64,000 bases of DNA from Paraglaciecola sp. (lineage in GTDB: Bacteria > Pseudomonadota > Gammaproteobacteria > Enterobacterales > Alteromonadaceae): assembly GCA_009993955.1 (NCBI GenBank), contig JAACSL010000018.1, positions 1-64,000 on the forward strand, in the 5' to 3' direction. A program made the position numbers and the translations under genes. This document shows positions 44,966 to 54,226 of this stretch, piece after piece. Position 1 is the first letter of the stretch. Every line of letters begins with the position of its first letter. The notes beneath the pieces were generated by a model. The model worked only from the letters and a program-made list of their open reading frames with translations, searched no databases and had not been told where the DNA came from.

Positions 44966-45784
44966 GTGCAGGGCTTAAAACAAATTATTGCCAATCACGA
45001 TGTGTTGCATGCTGCGGTAGTCTTAGCGCGGTATTTTCACCTTGGCCATAAACCTGTCGAGCACTACACACAGTTAATTGAAGACTGGAGTAATACGGCT
45101 AGAGCTCGCTATGCCATACACAGTGCTTCGCCGCAAACGTTACGCAGTCTCATTAAGTTTTTTTACCTGGATTTAGCGTTTACAGCAGACGAACAGGATT
45201 TTTTTGCCAGTCAGCATAGTCTCATGGACCACGTACTTGATTATCGCACGGGCAACCCACTTAGCTTAGCGATTGTATTCAAAACGCTGGCCTCAGCCTT
45301 AGGGTTTAAGGTAGAGGGCGTGAATTTCCCCGGCCACTTCCTCATACGCTGCGAATTTGCAGAGCAGCAGTTTATTTACATCGATCCAAATAATGGTCGA
45401 GAACTGACTAAAGCTGACTTAGAAGCGTTGTATTTCAGTATTTTGGGTGAAGTTGAGCAGGAGAAAATGCCGCCTGAAGTGCTTTTATCTGCCACGTGTG
45501 AAGAGATGATGGTGCGCTTATTACACAATTTAAAAGCCGCCTACATTAATGCTCAACACTTTCAGGCGGCCTTAACCGTTGTGGAGTTTTTGGTGGGTTT
45601 GTGCCCCGACGACCCATACGAACGACGGGATCGCGGCTTCCTGTTGCATCAGTTAGATTGCCCGCAGGTTGCTCTCGCTGATTATCAGTATTTTCTGCGC
45701 CAGTGTCCTCACGATCCCGCTAATGCTGTGCTTGCCGACCAAGTAAAACACCTGACGGCTTTACCCCTCGCCACCTTTCATTAG
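44966..45784 (+). CDS. sirB1: SirB1 family protein, transglutaminase-like
   Basis: A 272-residue cytoplasmic protein. The transglutaminase-like domain (about residues 45-160) shows DYRTGNPLSLAIVFKTLASAL and VNFPGHFLIRCE, with a histidine and aspartate (YIDPNNGREL) as in the fold, but no catalytic cysteine is obvious. A C-terminal TPR-like region (about 180-260) follows (FLVGLCPDDPYERRDRGFLL). GTG 44966 is the start, with GGGAA upstream. Partner of sirB2 and convergent with bioA. Function is not established. Confidence 0.88.
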   Translation: MQGLKQIIANHDVLHAAVVLARYFHLGHKPVEHYTQLIEDWSNTARARYAIHSASPQTLRSLIKFFYLDLAFTADEQDFFASQHSLMDHVLDYRTGNPLSLAIVFKTLASALGFKVEGVNFPGHFLIRCEFAEQQFIYIDPNNGRELTKADLEALYFSILGEVEQEKMPPEVLLSATCEEMMVRLLHNLKAAYINAQHFQAALTVVEFLVGLCPDDPYERRDRGFLLHQLDCPQVALADYQYFLRQCPHDPANAVLADQVKHLTALPLATFH

Positions 45785-45819
45785 GACAATCATTAGAGCA
45801 ATCATCAGGCCAATTATTT

Positions 45820-47100
45820 CTAGCGCAATACAGCAAAGATCGCTTGGGTTAGCCGGTGCAGTTCTTCAGGCTGAATGATGTAAGGTGGCATGATATAGAT
45901 CAGCTTGCCAAAGGGACGGATCCATACACCTTGTGCCACCCATTTTCGCTGCAGTTCCGCCACATTGACCGGTGCTTTGCATTCCACCACGCCAATGGCG
46001 CCTAATACGCGAACATCCGCCACGGTACTTAATGTGCGGCAGGGTTCAAGCTCTCGACGTAATTGCTGCTCTATCTCTTTCACTTGCTGTTGCCAAGCTC
46101 CCGTTGCCAAGATACTGAGACTGGCATTGGCCACAGCGCAGGCTAGGGCGTTGCCCATAAAAGTCGGGCCGTGCATAAAAACTCCGGGTTGCCCTTGGCA
46201 AACGCCCTGCGCCACATCTTCGCTACATAAGGTTGCTGCTAAACTCAAATACCCGCCCGTTAAGGCTTTGCCTACACACATGATATCAGGGCTGATATCC
46301 GCATGTTCACAAGCAAACATAAGACCAGTGCGTCCGAAGCCGGTAGCAATTTCATCGCAGATCAGCAAAATGTTGTAATCGTCACACAGTTGCCGACAAC
46401 GTTTTAAATAGTTCGGGTGGTAAATGCGCATGCCCCCCGCATTTTGCACAATCGGTTCGAGCACTAGGGCGGCAATTTCATGGTGGTGTTGCTCAATTAA
46501 TTGCTGCATGGATTGGATATCGTCTTCGTTCCAATGTCGGTCGAAACGCGTTTGTGGCGCAGGGGCAAATATTTGTTGTGTTAAGCTGTCGTTGAATAAG
46601 GAATGCATGCCGTTGATAGGATCACAAACTGACATTGCTGCAAAGGTATCACCGTGGTAACCGTTGCGTGGGGTGATAAATTTATGTTTGTGGCTGTTAC
46701 CCTGACACGCCCAGTATTGCAGGGCCATTTTCATGGCGACTTCTATAGACACCGAGCCCGAATCTGCGAGGAAGACACGATTTAAACCACTGGGTGCAAT
46801 GCTCAATAAGGTGCGACACAAATCAATGGCAGGCTCATGAGTCAAGCCACCAAACATCACATGAGCAAATTTCTGACTCTGTTCAGCCAAGGCTTGATTC
46901 AGTAGGGGATGATTGTAGCCATGGATGGCGGTCCACCATGATGAAACACCGTCAATAAGAACCTCACCTGTGGCAAGTTGAATATGCACCCCTTGGGCGC
47001 CAACCACTTGATAACACGGCAAAGGATCGATGGCTGAGGTATAGGGATGCCAAATATGCTGTTGGTCAAAACGTAAATTTGCCTTCAATGATTCGTTCAA
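45820..47100 (-). CDS. bioA: Adenosylmethionine-8-amino-7-oxononanoate aminotransferase
   Basis: PLP enzyme converting KAPA to DAPA, with S-adenosylmethionine as amino donor. 427 residues, close to E. coli BioA (429). FDQQHIWHPYTSAIDPLPCY starts the family region, the PLP lysine is in CVGKALTGGYL (about residue 275), and GVSSWWTAIHGYNHPLLN is diagnostic. I start at TTG 47100 (GGAC six bases upstream), because an ATG reading from 47160 would place the first 20 residues over the BirA operator and add sequence without similarity. Divergent from bioB. Confidence 0.93.
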   Translation of the reverse strand: MNESLKANLRFDQQHIWHPYTSAIDPLPCYQVVGAQGVHIQLATGEVLIDGVSSWWTAIHGYNHPLLNQALAEQSQKFAHVMFGGLTHEPAIDLCRTLLSIAPSGLNRVFLADSGSVSIEVAMKMALQYWACQGNSHKHKFITPRNGYHGDTFAAMSVCDPINGMHSLFNDSLTQQIFAPAPQTRFDRHWNEDDIQSMQQLIEQHHHEIAALVLEPIVQNAGGMRIYHPNYLKRCRQLCDDYNILLICDEIATGFGRTGLMFACEHADISPDIMCVGKALTGGYLSLAATLCSEDVAQGVCQGQPGVFMHGPTFMGNALACAVANASLSILATGAWQQQVKEIEQQLRRELEPCRTLSTVADVRVLGAIGVVECKAPVNVAELQRKWVAQGVWIRPFGKLIYIMPPYIIQPEELHRLTQAIFAVLR

Positions 47101-47111
47101 AATTTGTCCAA

Positions 47112-47144
47112 ATGTAAGGTTGAAATATAGATTGAAGTTGACAA
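47112..47144. promoter_or_regulatory. BirA-type biotin operator between bioA and bioB
   Basis: ATGTAAGGT (47112-47120), 15 bases, AGTTGACAA (47136-47144). The consensus half-sites TTGTAAACC and GGTTTACAA, with a 14-16 base spacer, match 5 of 9 and 7 of 9 bases. It lies in the gap between bioA and bioB, where E. coli has its operator. The right half contains the -35 TTGACA of a bioB promoter (47138-47143, -10 TAGACT at 47160-47165), and TATATT for the bioA side lies in the spacer. Confidence 0.7.
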
Positions 47145-47212
47145 GCGCAAAGCGCGCCATAGACTAAGCGCGCTCGAATCCGATGTAAAGTACGAATACC
47201 CAAAGGCTTATT

Positions 47213-48319
47213 ATGACAATTGCAACGACAACCCCGAATTCCCCCGTTGATCAGCCCCTCCTTGTTCGTCACAACTGGAGTGTGGCCGAAGTGAATGCCT
47301 TGTTTTCCTTGCCGTTTAACGATTTATTGTTTAAGGCACAGAGTGTGCACCGCCTAAACTTTGATCCTAATCATGTGCAAGTCAGCACACTCTTGTCGAT
47401 TAAAACAGGGGCTTGTCCAGAAGATTGCAAATATTGTCCACAAAGTGCGCGCTATGACACGGGTTTAGAAAAAGAACGTTTGTTAGAAATGCATAAGGTG
47501 CTGGAACGCGCTAAAGAAGCTAAAGCAGCGGGATCAAGTCGTTTTTGCATGGGAGCGGCGTGGCGAAATCCCCATGAGCGTGACATGCCCTATCTGGTAG
47601 AAATGGTGCGTGAAGTGAAAAAATTGGGTTTAGAAACGTGCATGACCCTAGGTATGTTAAGTCGCTCACAGGCGCTGGCGCTCAAGCAAGCAGGGCTAGA
47701 CTATTACAACCATAATCTCGATACCTCTCCAGAATTTTATGGTGACATCATTACCACCCGCACTTATCAAGACCGTTTGGATACCCTGACCCATGTGCGC
47801 GAGGCTGGCATGAATGTCTGCTCCGGTGGCATTGTTGGCATGGGAGAAAGCGCAGCAGATCGCAGTGGTTTGTTGATGCAGTTGGCGAATCTGCCTGAGC
47901 ACCCACAGAGTGTGCCCATCAACATGTTAGTTAAAGTTAAAGGCACGCCGCTAGACAAGGTTGATGATTTGGATAGTTTTGAATTCATTCGAACCATAGC
48001 AGTGGCGCGGATCATGATGCCACATTCTTACGTGCGTCTCTCAGCAGGGCGTGAAGCCATGAATGAACAAATGCAGGCCTTGTGTTTTATGGCTGGCGCA
48101 AATTCAATTTTTTATGGTTGCAAACTGTTAACCACGTCAAACCCAGAAACCCATGAAGATGTGCGTTTATTTAAAAAATTGGGGATCAACTCTGCACACC
48201 GTAAAGACTACTCAGATGAGGCACATGCGGCGACCTTGTTAGATGAAATTGCCCAGACAAGCTCACCATCATTATTTTATGACGCCACACAAGGCAGCAG
48301 CGCCAAGTACAAAAACTGA
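47213..48319 (+). CDS. bioB: Biotin synthase
   Basis: Radical-SAM enzyme inserting sulfur into dethiobiotin. 368 residues. The iron-sulfur motif [11 protein letters not shown] (CxxxCxxC) is near residue 70. [33 protein letters not shown] and SGGIVGMGE are conserved blocks. The stop codon overlaps the bioF start (TGATG). First gene of bioBFCD, divergent from bioA, under BirA-type control. Confidence 0.98.
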   Translation: MTIATTTPNSPVDQPLLVRHNWSVAEVNALFSLPFNDLLFKAQSVHRLNFDPNHVQVSTLLSIKTGACPEDCKYCPQSARYDTGLEKERLLEMHKVLERAKEAKAAGSSRFCMGAAWRNPHERDMPYLVEMVREVKKLGLETCMTLGMLSRSQALALKQAGLDYYNHNLDTSPEFYGDIITTRTYQDRLDTLTHVREAGMNVCSGGIVGMGESAADRSGLLMQLANLPEHPQSVPINMLVKVKGTPLDKVDDLDSFEFIRTIAVARIMMPHSYVRLSAGREAMNEQMQALCFMAGANSIFYGCKLLTTSNPETHEDVRLFKKLGINSAHRKDYSDEAHAATLLDEIAQTSSPSLFYDATQGSSAKYKN

Positions 48320-49542
48320 TGCCTTTTGACTTTATTTCCGCCAATCTGGCGCAGCGTGCTCAGCAAAATATACTGCGTCAACGCCGCTGTTTTGAAAACA
48401 GACAAGGTGCGTTGGTAAAGATCGACGGCCAATATATGCTCAATTTTTGCAGCAATGACTACCTTGGATTGGGGCAATCGGCGGCGGTGATGCAAGCTTG
48501 GGTAGATGGTATTTGCCTTTACGGCGCGGGAAGCGGTGCTTCACCGCTAGTTAGTGGCTATCAACACGTTCATGCTGAATTAGAATCTTATATTGCGACT
48601 CACCTACAACGAGACAAGGTGCTTTTGTTTAGTTCAGGCTTTGCCGCCAATCAGGCGATTTGTCAGGCCTTGTTCACGGCCAACAAAACCCGCGCCACAC
48701 GGCAAAGCTCAGGTCTTATCTTAGCCGACAAACTGATGCATGCATCGTTTATTGATGGTGCCCTAGCGAGTGACGCGGTATTAAAGCGTTTTACCCACAA
48801 CAACATGCAGGCACTGCAAGCACAACTCCAAGTAATACACGGTGCTAATCCGCCAAAGGATATACTCATCGCCAGTGAGAGTGTTTTTAGTATGGACGGT
48901 GATCAATGCCCTGTGAGAGCGCTGGTGGGCATTGCCAAAACAAACCACAGCTGGTTGATGATAGACGATGCCCATGGCTTTGGTGTGTTAGGCGAACAGG
49001 GGTTTGGTGTGGTGGAAGCGCATCAACTGAGTCAGGATGAGTTGCCTATTGTAATGGGTACCTTTGGCAAAGCCATTGGCACAGCCGGTGCTTTTGTGGC
49101 GGGCAGCACGGAGCTGATTGATTATCTGGTTAATTTTGCTCGTCATTACATCTACAGCACTGCTATGCCAGCTGCCCAAGCACATGCAACATTGTGCAGT
49201 CTGAAAGAAAACATCGATCCTAGTCGACGCACTGTGTTAAGGCAACGGATCGCTCAATTTAAATCTCTCGCGATGGCGGCTAAGTTACCTGTGCTTGCCT
49301 CGGACACCGCTATTCAACCCCTGTTAGTCGGGGACGCAGGTCAAGCCCTCGCGATGAGTCGAAAATTAGAAAAACTGGGTATATGGGTGTCGGCCATTCG
49401 CTCACCTACTGTGCCTGTGGGCTCTGAGCGATTAAGAATTACCCTCAGCGCGCTGCATAAAGAAAGTGATATTGAAGCCTTGGTGCAAGCCTTGAGTTTG
49501 TGTAAACCAGTGCAGCCCTCGTCAGACTTAAGCCATGCATAA
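48319..49542 (+). CDS. bioF: 8-amino-7-oxononanoate synthase
   Basis: PLP enzyme condensing pimeloyl-ACP (or CoA) with alanine. 407 residues. NFCSNDYLGLGQS near residue 35, GAGSGASPLVSGYQHVHAELE near residue 75, and the PLP lysine in GTFGKAIGTAGAFVAGS (about residue 250) are present. LMIDDAHGFGVLGEQGFG is typical. Overlaps bioB by one base and bioC by 8. Second gene of bioBFCD. Confidence 0.96.
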   Translation: MPFDFISANLAQRAQQNILRQRRCFENRQGALVKIDGQYMLNFCSNDYLGLGQSAAVMQAWVDGICLYGAGSGASPLVSGYQHVHAELESYIATHLQRDKVLLFSSGFAANQAICQALFTANKTRATRQSSGLILADKLMHASFIDGALASDAVLKRFTHNNMQALQAQLQVIHGANPPKDILIASESVFSMDGDQCPVRALVGIAKTNHSWLMIDDAHGFGVLGEQGFGVVEAHQLSQDELPIVMGTFGKAIGTAGAFVAGSTELIDYLVNFARHYIYSTAMPAAQAHATLCSLKENIDPSRRTVLRQRIAQFKSLAMAAKLPVLASDTAIQPLLVGDAGQALAMSRKLEKLGIWVSAIRSPTVPVGSERLRITLSALHKESDIEALVQALSLCKPVQPSSDLSHA

Positions 49543-50356
49543 GCAAGTAAGCCACACACAGAAAATCCGTATTGCTCGCCAGTTTAGTCGCGCAGCAGGG
49601 CAGTATAATGAGGCAGCGCAGATACAATTACAGGTGGCCATGGATGCCTTGTCGTATTTACCTGAACAAGTGGGTGTGAGCCTAGATATTGGTTGTGGTA
49701 CCGGACGTATTACGCGCATGTTGGCTGCTCGTAGTAACACCACCTACGCCATCGATATAGCCATGGGCATGTTACATTATGCCAAAACGGAATCTGTTTC
49801 ACCTCCAGACCCAGATGGGGTGATTACATGGCTACAAGCTGATGCCGAGCAGCTACCCTTGCAACAACATTCAGTCCATACCGTTTTTTCATCGATGGTA
49901 CTGCAGTGGTGTGCGCAGCCAGATCTCGTGATGCAGCAAATTCGTGGCGTGCTCAAACCAGGTGGCCAAGCTGTCTTGGCTATCATGGTCGACAATTCTT
50001 TTTTTGAGCTTAATTCAGTGTGGGCTCACTTTGATCAATTCCGCCATGTCAATCAATTCCACCGCGCAGAAACATGGCGCCAGGCCGCGTTGAACAGTGG
50101 TTTAAAGGTCGAAATGCAGCGTCAACGTTATACAAGTTATCACCTGGGTTTACGTGAATTATTAAGCTCTATTAAGCAAGTGGGAGCCAATGTGTTATTG
50201 CAGGCCAGTGAGCCAAACACCCAGTCTGCTCAGCCGTTATCACGCAGTTTGTTGCGACAATTAGAAGCAGAATATCGTCATCAATATGCAACCTTTAATG
50301 CCTTACCATTGTCGTATGACTTGGTTTTTTTACACTGTCAGCACAGTGACAGTTGA
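49535..50356 (+). CDS. bioC: Malonyl-ACP O-methyltransferase
   Basis: Methylates malonyl-ACP to start pimelate synthesis on the fatty-acid machinery. 273 residues. The SAM-binding LDIGCGTGRITRMLA is near residue 50; RIARQFSRAAGQYNEAAQIQ is the BioC N-terminus, and FSSMVLQWCAQPDLVM near residue 110 is a typical mid block. Overlaps bioF. No bioH gene is in the window, so the pimeloyl-ACP methyl esterase is elsewhere. Confidence 0.94.
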   Translation: MHKQVSHTQKIRIARQFSRAAGQYNEAAQIQLQVAMDALSYLPEQVGVSLDIGCGTGRITRMLAARSNTTYAIDIAMGMLHYAKTESVSPPDPDGVITWLQADAEQLPLQQHSVHTVFSSMVLQWCAQPDLVMQQIRGVLKPGGQAVLAIMVDNSFFELNSVWAHFDQFRHVNQFHRAETWRQAALNSGLKVEMQRQRYTSYHLGLRELLSSIKQVGANVLLQASEPNTQSAQPLSRSLLRQLEAEYRHQYATFNALPLSYDLVFLHCQHSDS

Positions 50357-50368
50357 GGAGTAAGATCC

Positions 50369-51094
50369 ATGGGACATATTTCGGCCAATAGCCGAGCTTT
50401 TTTTGTTACCGGCACCGATACTGAAGTAGGTAAAACCTTCACTGCCGTTGCCCTCATTCGAGCACTGAATGAAAAAGGGCTGTCCACTGCAGCCTATAAA
50501 CCCATTTCCGCTGGCTGCACCGCAACCCCAGAAGGGTGGCAGAATGAGGATGCCCTTGCCTTGCAGCAAGTTTGCAGTATGCCTTTGAGCTATCAAGAAA
50601 TTAATCCCCTTGCTCTACCATTGGCCATTGCCCCGCATATTGCCGCACAGCAATATCGTCAAGACGGCCATGTTATTGACCTATCGCTAGCCAAAATTAA
50701 AGAAGGTTTCAGTCATTTATTGGCCAAACAAGCTGATGTACTGATGATCGAAGGTGCAGGGGGGTGGCGTTTGCCATTGGGTAATGATGCCAACGGCGAA
50801 GCAAGTTATTTATCAGATTTTGTCGCCCAACAGAACTTAGCTGTCATTATTGTGGTGGGTATGCGCCTCGGCTGTTTGAATCATGCCATGTTGACCGCCG
50901 ACAGTGTGCGCCAGCATGGTTTAAAAGTAGTGGGTTGGGTGGCCAATCAAGTCGACCCAGACATGCCTTATTTAGCTGAAAATATTAGCAGTTTGGCGCA
51001 GCTGTTGGCGGCACCACTGTTGGGCATATTGCCGCGTTTAGACGATCCGACACAGGCTGTTAAATATCTTGATCTCAGTGCTTTAGGCTATTAA
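50369..51094 (+). CDS. bioD: Dethiobiotin synthetase
   Basis: ATP-dependent carboxylation of DAPA to dethiobiotin. 241 residues. The P-loop FFVTGTDTEVGKTFTAVALIRAL (residues 11-33) and YKPISAGCT, VLMIEGAGGWRLPLG are the family motifs. Last gene of bioBFCD. It converges on pepE with a 12-base overlap at their 3' ends, so read-through would give antisense RNA to pepE. Confidence 0.96.
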   Translation: MGHISANSRAFFVTGTDTEVGKTFTAVALIRALNEKGLSTAAYKPISAGCTATPEGWQNEDALALQQVCSMPLSYQEINPLALPLAIAPHIAAQQYRQDGHVIDLSLAKIKEGFSHLLAKQADVLMIEGAGGWRLPLGNDANGEASYLSDFVAQQNLAVIIVVGMRLGCLNHAMLTADSVRQHGLKVVGWVANQVDPDMPYLAENISSLAQLLAAPLLGILPRLDDPTQAVKYLDLSALGY

Positions 51095-51796
51095 TAAAGC
51101 GCTGATGTCACTGAGTGGTGGCAAGGGGGTGATGCTGTCTGCCAAAAACAATGCAGCGGGGCGCTCTCCTAATAATCTTAACTGACTTGGCTGTTGACTC
51201 ACCTGATTTAAATATAAAGTTGAACCTTCACGCAGGCCAATGACCGGGGTTGTGGGATTTAATTGACAAAATTCAGCGAGGCGTTGAGCCCGTGTTTCCC
51301 CATGAAAACCTGCAGGATGTACATCAATATAGTGAGGATTGAGTTGAAAAGGCAAAAATGCCAAGGCATTAAATGAGGGGGGCTGCACGATGGGCATATC
51401 GTTAGTGGTTTTAATCGTGGCACCGCAAATATTAGAACCCGCGCTCCAGCCAACGTAAGGCACGCCAGATCTTACACAAGTTTGGATAAGTGAGATTAAA
51501 TCTAAGCGATAGAGTTGGTTGAGCAGCTGGAAGGTATTGCCGCCGCCCACCATAATACCCTCAGCCTCAGCGACAGCCTGTTTGGCGTCGGCGTATTGAT
51601 GAATACTGCGTATCTGCAAATCGGGCAATGCCTGCTGTACTTGCTGGGTATAGGCATCCCAACTCAGTGTTACGCCTGCATAGGGCACAAATAACCAAAA
51701 TTTGACCGTCGGCATATGTGAGGCAACCAGCGCCGGCACTTGCGCTAAATACGGCTGTTGGTCGACCTTTGAACTACTGAGCATCAATACATTCAT
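51083..51796 (-). CDS. pepE: Dipeptidase E (peptidase S51)
   Basis: Aspartyl dipeptidase of family S51, hydrolysing N-terminal Asp from dipeptides. 237 residues, E. coli 229. The catalytic serine is in YVGWSAGSNICG (about residue 125), and GGGNTFQLLNQ, TTNDMPIV and LNPHYIDV match the E. coli enzyme closely. I start at ATG 51796 with AGGAA about 8 bases upstream. The 26 residues upstream in the longer frame have no family similarity. Convergent with bioD. Confidence 0.93.
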   Translation of the reverse strand: MNVLMLSSSKVDQQPYLAQVPALVASHMPTVKFWLFVPYAGVTLSWDAYTQQVQQALPDLQIRSIHQYADAKQAVAEAEGIMVGGGNTFQLLNQLYRLDLISLIQTCVRSGVPYVGWSAGSNICGATIKTTNDMPIVQPPSFNALAFLPFQLNPHYIDVHPAGFHGETRAQRLAEFCQLNPTTPVIGLREGSTLYLNQVSQQPSQLRLLGERPAALFLADSITPLPPLSDISALLIA

Positions 51797-51897
51797 TCTG
51801 CTTTTCCTGTGCATATGACTAGACGTCAGAGTATAGAGCGATAGAATAGGCGCAAACCAGCAGAAAAAATTCACCCTCCCAATTGAGCAATTAGGTT

Positions 51898-52380
51898 ATG
51901 ACCCAAAAGCGACCAGCAGTTTTGTTTGTGTGTTTAGGAAATATTTGTCGCTCTCCCAGTGCCGAGGCTGTTTTACGTGCAAAAGCCGCGCAACGTGACT
52001 TAGATATTTTTATCGATTCAGCGGGCACACTGGGTCACCACACGGGGGCGCCACCCGATTCTCGCTCGCGAGCAGTAGGGGAAGCACGAGGTTACAGTTT
52101 TGCTGGTTTGAAGTGTCGAAAAGTCAGTCAGCAAGATTTTATTGATTTCGATTATATCCTTGCCATGGATAAGGATAATTTACGCAATTTATTGGAAATG
52201 AGCCCCAGTGAATACCATCACAAAATTGCGTTGTTTTTGAGTTATGCCAACATCGATGAAACGGAAATTCCCGATCCCTATTACGGCGGTTTGCGTGGAT
52301 TTGAATATGTGCTTGATCAGATTGAAGCCGCGGCCAATGGTTTACTGCGCGACATCACTTTACACCACTCCGTTGTTTAA
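51898..52380 (+). CDS. Low-molecular-weight protein tyrosine phosphatase
   Basis: A 160-residue cytoplasmic phosphatase of the LMW-PTP family. The P-loop VCLGNICRSPSAEAV (C11xxxxxR17S) is at residues 10-24, and the acid motif EIPDPYYGG (aspartate 120s) is near the end. Length and motifs are normal for the eukaryotic-like class rather than arsenate reductase. Divergent from pepE and 7 bases before btuC, with which it may be cotranscribed. Substrate is unknown. Confidence 0.93.
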   Translation: MTQKRPAVLFVCLGNICRSPSAEAVLRAKAAQRDLDIFIDSAGTLGHHTGAPPDSRSRAVGEARGYSFAGLKCRKVSQQDFIDFDYILAMDKDNLRNLLEMSPSEYHHKIALFLSYANIDETEIPDPYYGGLRGFEYVLDQIEAAANGLLRDITLHHSVV

Positions 52381-52387
52381 TTAAGCA

Positions 52388-53350
52388 GTGAAAATATCGT
52401 TACGCCGTAGCCTTATCGTGTTATCGATTCTTCTGATGATCAGTATCATATTGAGCCTGTTCCTTGGTTTGAATTATAGCAATATGAGCAAGGTTGATGG
52501 GCAGATTTTGTGGCAATTACGTTTGCCTCTGGTCTTAACCGCCTGCTGTGTTGGTGCGGCATTAGCCGTCAGTTCAGCCAGTTTGCAGGTGATGTTGCAT
52601 AATCCTTTGGCAGATCCAGGCATTATTGGCATCACCAGTGGTGCGAGTTTAGTCGCGGCGTGTATTTTGTTACTTGGTGAAAACGTATCACCGACCAGTC
52701 TCCAATATCTTTTACCTCTTGGCTGTTTTATCGGAGCATTAATTTCCACACTACTGATTTATGCGGTGGCTAAACGTCTTGTGGCCAATCATGCAGCGGT
52801 CATTTTAGCGGGGATTGCCATCTCAACCTTAAGTGGCGCACTCATCGCGTGGATGCATTTTTTTTCTGATGCACAGGCGATGCGCAATTTAACCTTTTGG
52901 TTAATGGGAAGTTTGTATCAAGCCGATTGGCCAGTTTTGACGATTGCGATGCCAATTATCCTGATATCGGTAGGCTATTTACTCAGACAAGGACAAGCCT
53001 TCAATTGGTATTATTTTGGTGCGAATAGCGCCCAGTTGGCTGGTTTGAATGTAGCAAAATTCAGGCGCACGGTGTTACTCGCCTGCGCCTTGAGTGTCGG
53101 TGCTGCGGTGTCTATCGCCGGGTCTATCGCCTTTATTGGTTTGGTTGTGCCTCACGTACTGCGTCTTATCTTTGGTTACAATAACCGTTTTATTTTGCCC
53201 GCCTCGGCCCTACTTGGTGCGAGTTTATTATTGTGGGTCAATTTACTGTCTACAAGCTTGGCTGGTATTAGTCTTCCCGTTTCCATGGTGACGGCTACCA
53301 TGGGTGGCCCGATATTTTTATATTCCATTGCACGCTTGAGTCGTAAGTGA
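52388..53350 (+). CDS. btuC: Vitamin B12 ABC transporter permease, FecCD family
   Basis: Inner-membrane permease of the BtuCD vitamin B12 importer type. 320 residues, about ten membrane helices. LRLPLVLTACCVGAALAVSSASLQVMLHNPLADPGIIGITSGA is the classic FecCD start (shown here across residues 45-85), and GFIGLVVPHVLRLIFG-like FIGLVVPHVLRLIFGYN near residue 250 is the ATPase-coupling loop. The start is GTG 52388. Followed by the ATPase gene. Assignment to B12 rather than heme or siderophore rests on the BtuD-like partner and is moderate. Confidence 0.82.
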   Translation: MKISLRRSLIVLSILLMISIILSLFLGLNYSNMSKVDGQILWQLRLPLVLTACCVGAALAVSSASLQVMLHNPLADPGIIGITSGASLVAACILLLGENVSPTSLQYLLPLGCFIGALISTLLIYAVAKRLVANHAAVILAGIAISTLSGALIAWMHFFSDAQAMRNLTFWLMGSLYQADWPVLTIAMPIILISVGYLLRQGQAFNWYYFGANSAQLAGLNVAKFRRTVLLACALSVGAAVSIAGSIAFIGLVVPHVLRLIFGYNNRFILPASALLGASLLLWVNLLSTSLAGISLPVSMVTATMGGPIFLYSIARLSRK

Positions 53351-53357
53351 TGGCAGC

Positions 53358-54104
53358 ATGCTGAAAATTGAAGCCCTCACGGTGAAAGGCCGTTTAGTTA
53401 ACATTACGTGTCAGGCCCAAGCTGGGCAATTTGTGCATGTCATGGGTAATAATGGCTCTGGCAAGTCATCACTGCTGCATGCTGCTGCGGGGTTATTGGC
53501 GGGGCAGAGTGGTCTTATTCAGTTACTTGGGCAAAATCTCTCTCAGTTTAGTCCTGGTCAATTGGCGAAATTCCGCTGTTTACAGGAGCAGCATCACCCC
53601 TTAGTTTTTGGCCTAACCGTGGCCGAAGCATTGGATTTTTTTACTCGGGGGCAACGCTTACCCAGTGACTTGGTCAATGCGTTAGACATTGCTGAATTTC
53701 TCCAACGGCCGATGCAAAGCTTGTCAGGGGGAGAGCATAAACGGGTAGAAATTGCCCGCGTATTGCTGCAGGTTTGGCCGGCGTTGCAAGCAGGAAATGC
53801 CTTGATTTTACTAGACGAACCCACCCAAGGTTTAGATTTTAAACACCAACATGCTTTATTCAGACAACTTCAGATGTTCGCAGAAGGTGGCAATGTGGTG
53901 ATTGTCAGTCATCATGATCTCAACCTCTGTCAACGGTATGCCAATGTTGTGTGGCTGATGGACAAAGGACGGCTGGTGGCAAGCTTACCGGCCCTAGACG
54001 CCTTATCAGATAGTCAACTTAGCCAAATATTCAGTTGTCCCATTCAGTCTTTTGCTCATGCACATGGCCATAAGATATTTCAAACTTATCTAGAAGATAG
54101 GTAG
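53358..54104 (+). CDS. btuD: Vitamin B12 ABC transporter ATPase
   Basis: A 248-residue ATPase. Walker A GNNGSGKSSLLHAAAG is at residues 31-46, the signature LSGGEHKRVEIARVLLQ near residue 125, Walker B ALILLDEPTQGLDF near residue 155 and the switch histidine in SHHDLN near 190. LARVLLQVWPAL-like text (VLLQVWPAL) is close to E. coli BtuD (VLQITP). 7 bases after the permease. The periplasmic binding protein BtuF is not in this window, and there is no cobalamin riboswitch before btuC. Confidence 0.82.
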   Translation: MLKIEALTVKGRLVNITCQAQAGQFVHVMGNNGSGKSSLLHAAAGLLAGQSGLIQLLGQNLSQFSPGQLAKFRCLQEQHHPLVFGLTVAEALDFFTRGQRLPSDLVNALDIAEFLQRPMQSLSGGEHKRVEIARVLLQVWPALQAGNALILLDEPTQGLDFKHQHALFRQLQMFAEGGNVVIVSHHDLNLCQRYANVVWLMDKGRLVASLPALDALSDSQLSQIFSCPIQSFAHAHGHKIFQTYLEDR

Positions 54105-54226
54105 TAAAGATTGAATTTAACCCGCATTCCCTCTACTTTCTTGTGTGTCTAAGCCTGTCGTACAACAGGGGCTTGGGTTTATACTAGAGCAAGTTACAGT
54201 ACCTAAATACATTACAAGGATATCCC

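Noticed and set aside
52300-52390. Cobalamin riboswitch before btuC
   Set aside because: The phosphatase gene ends 7 bases before btuC, leaving no room for the roughly 200-base aptamer, and no GCCACTG box was seen.
54105-54226. Hairpin AAGCCTGT...ACAGGGGCTT as a strong terminator after btuD
   Set aside because: The pairing needs a bulge and the T-run is short, so it was not listed as a feature.
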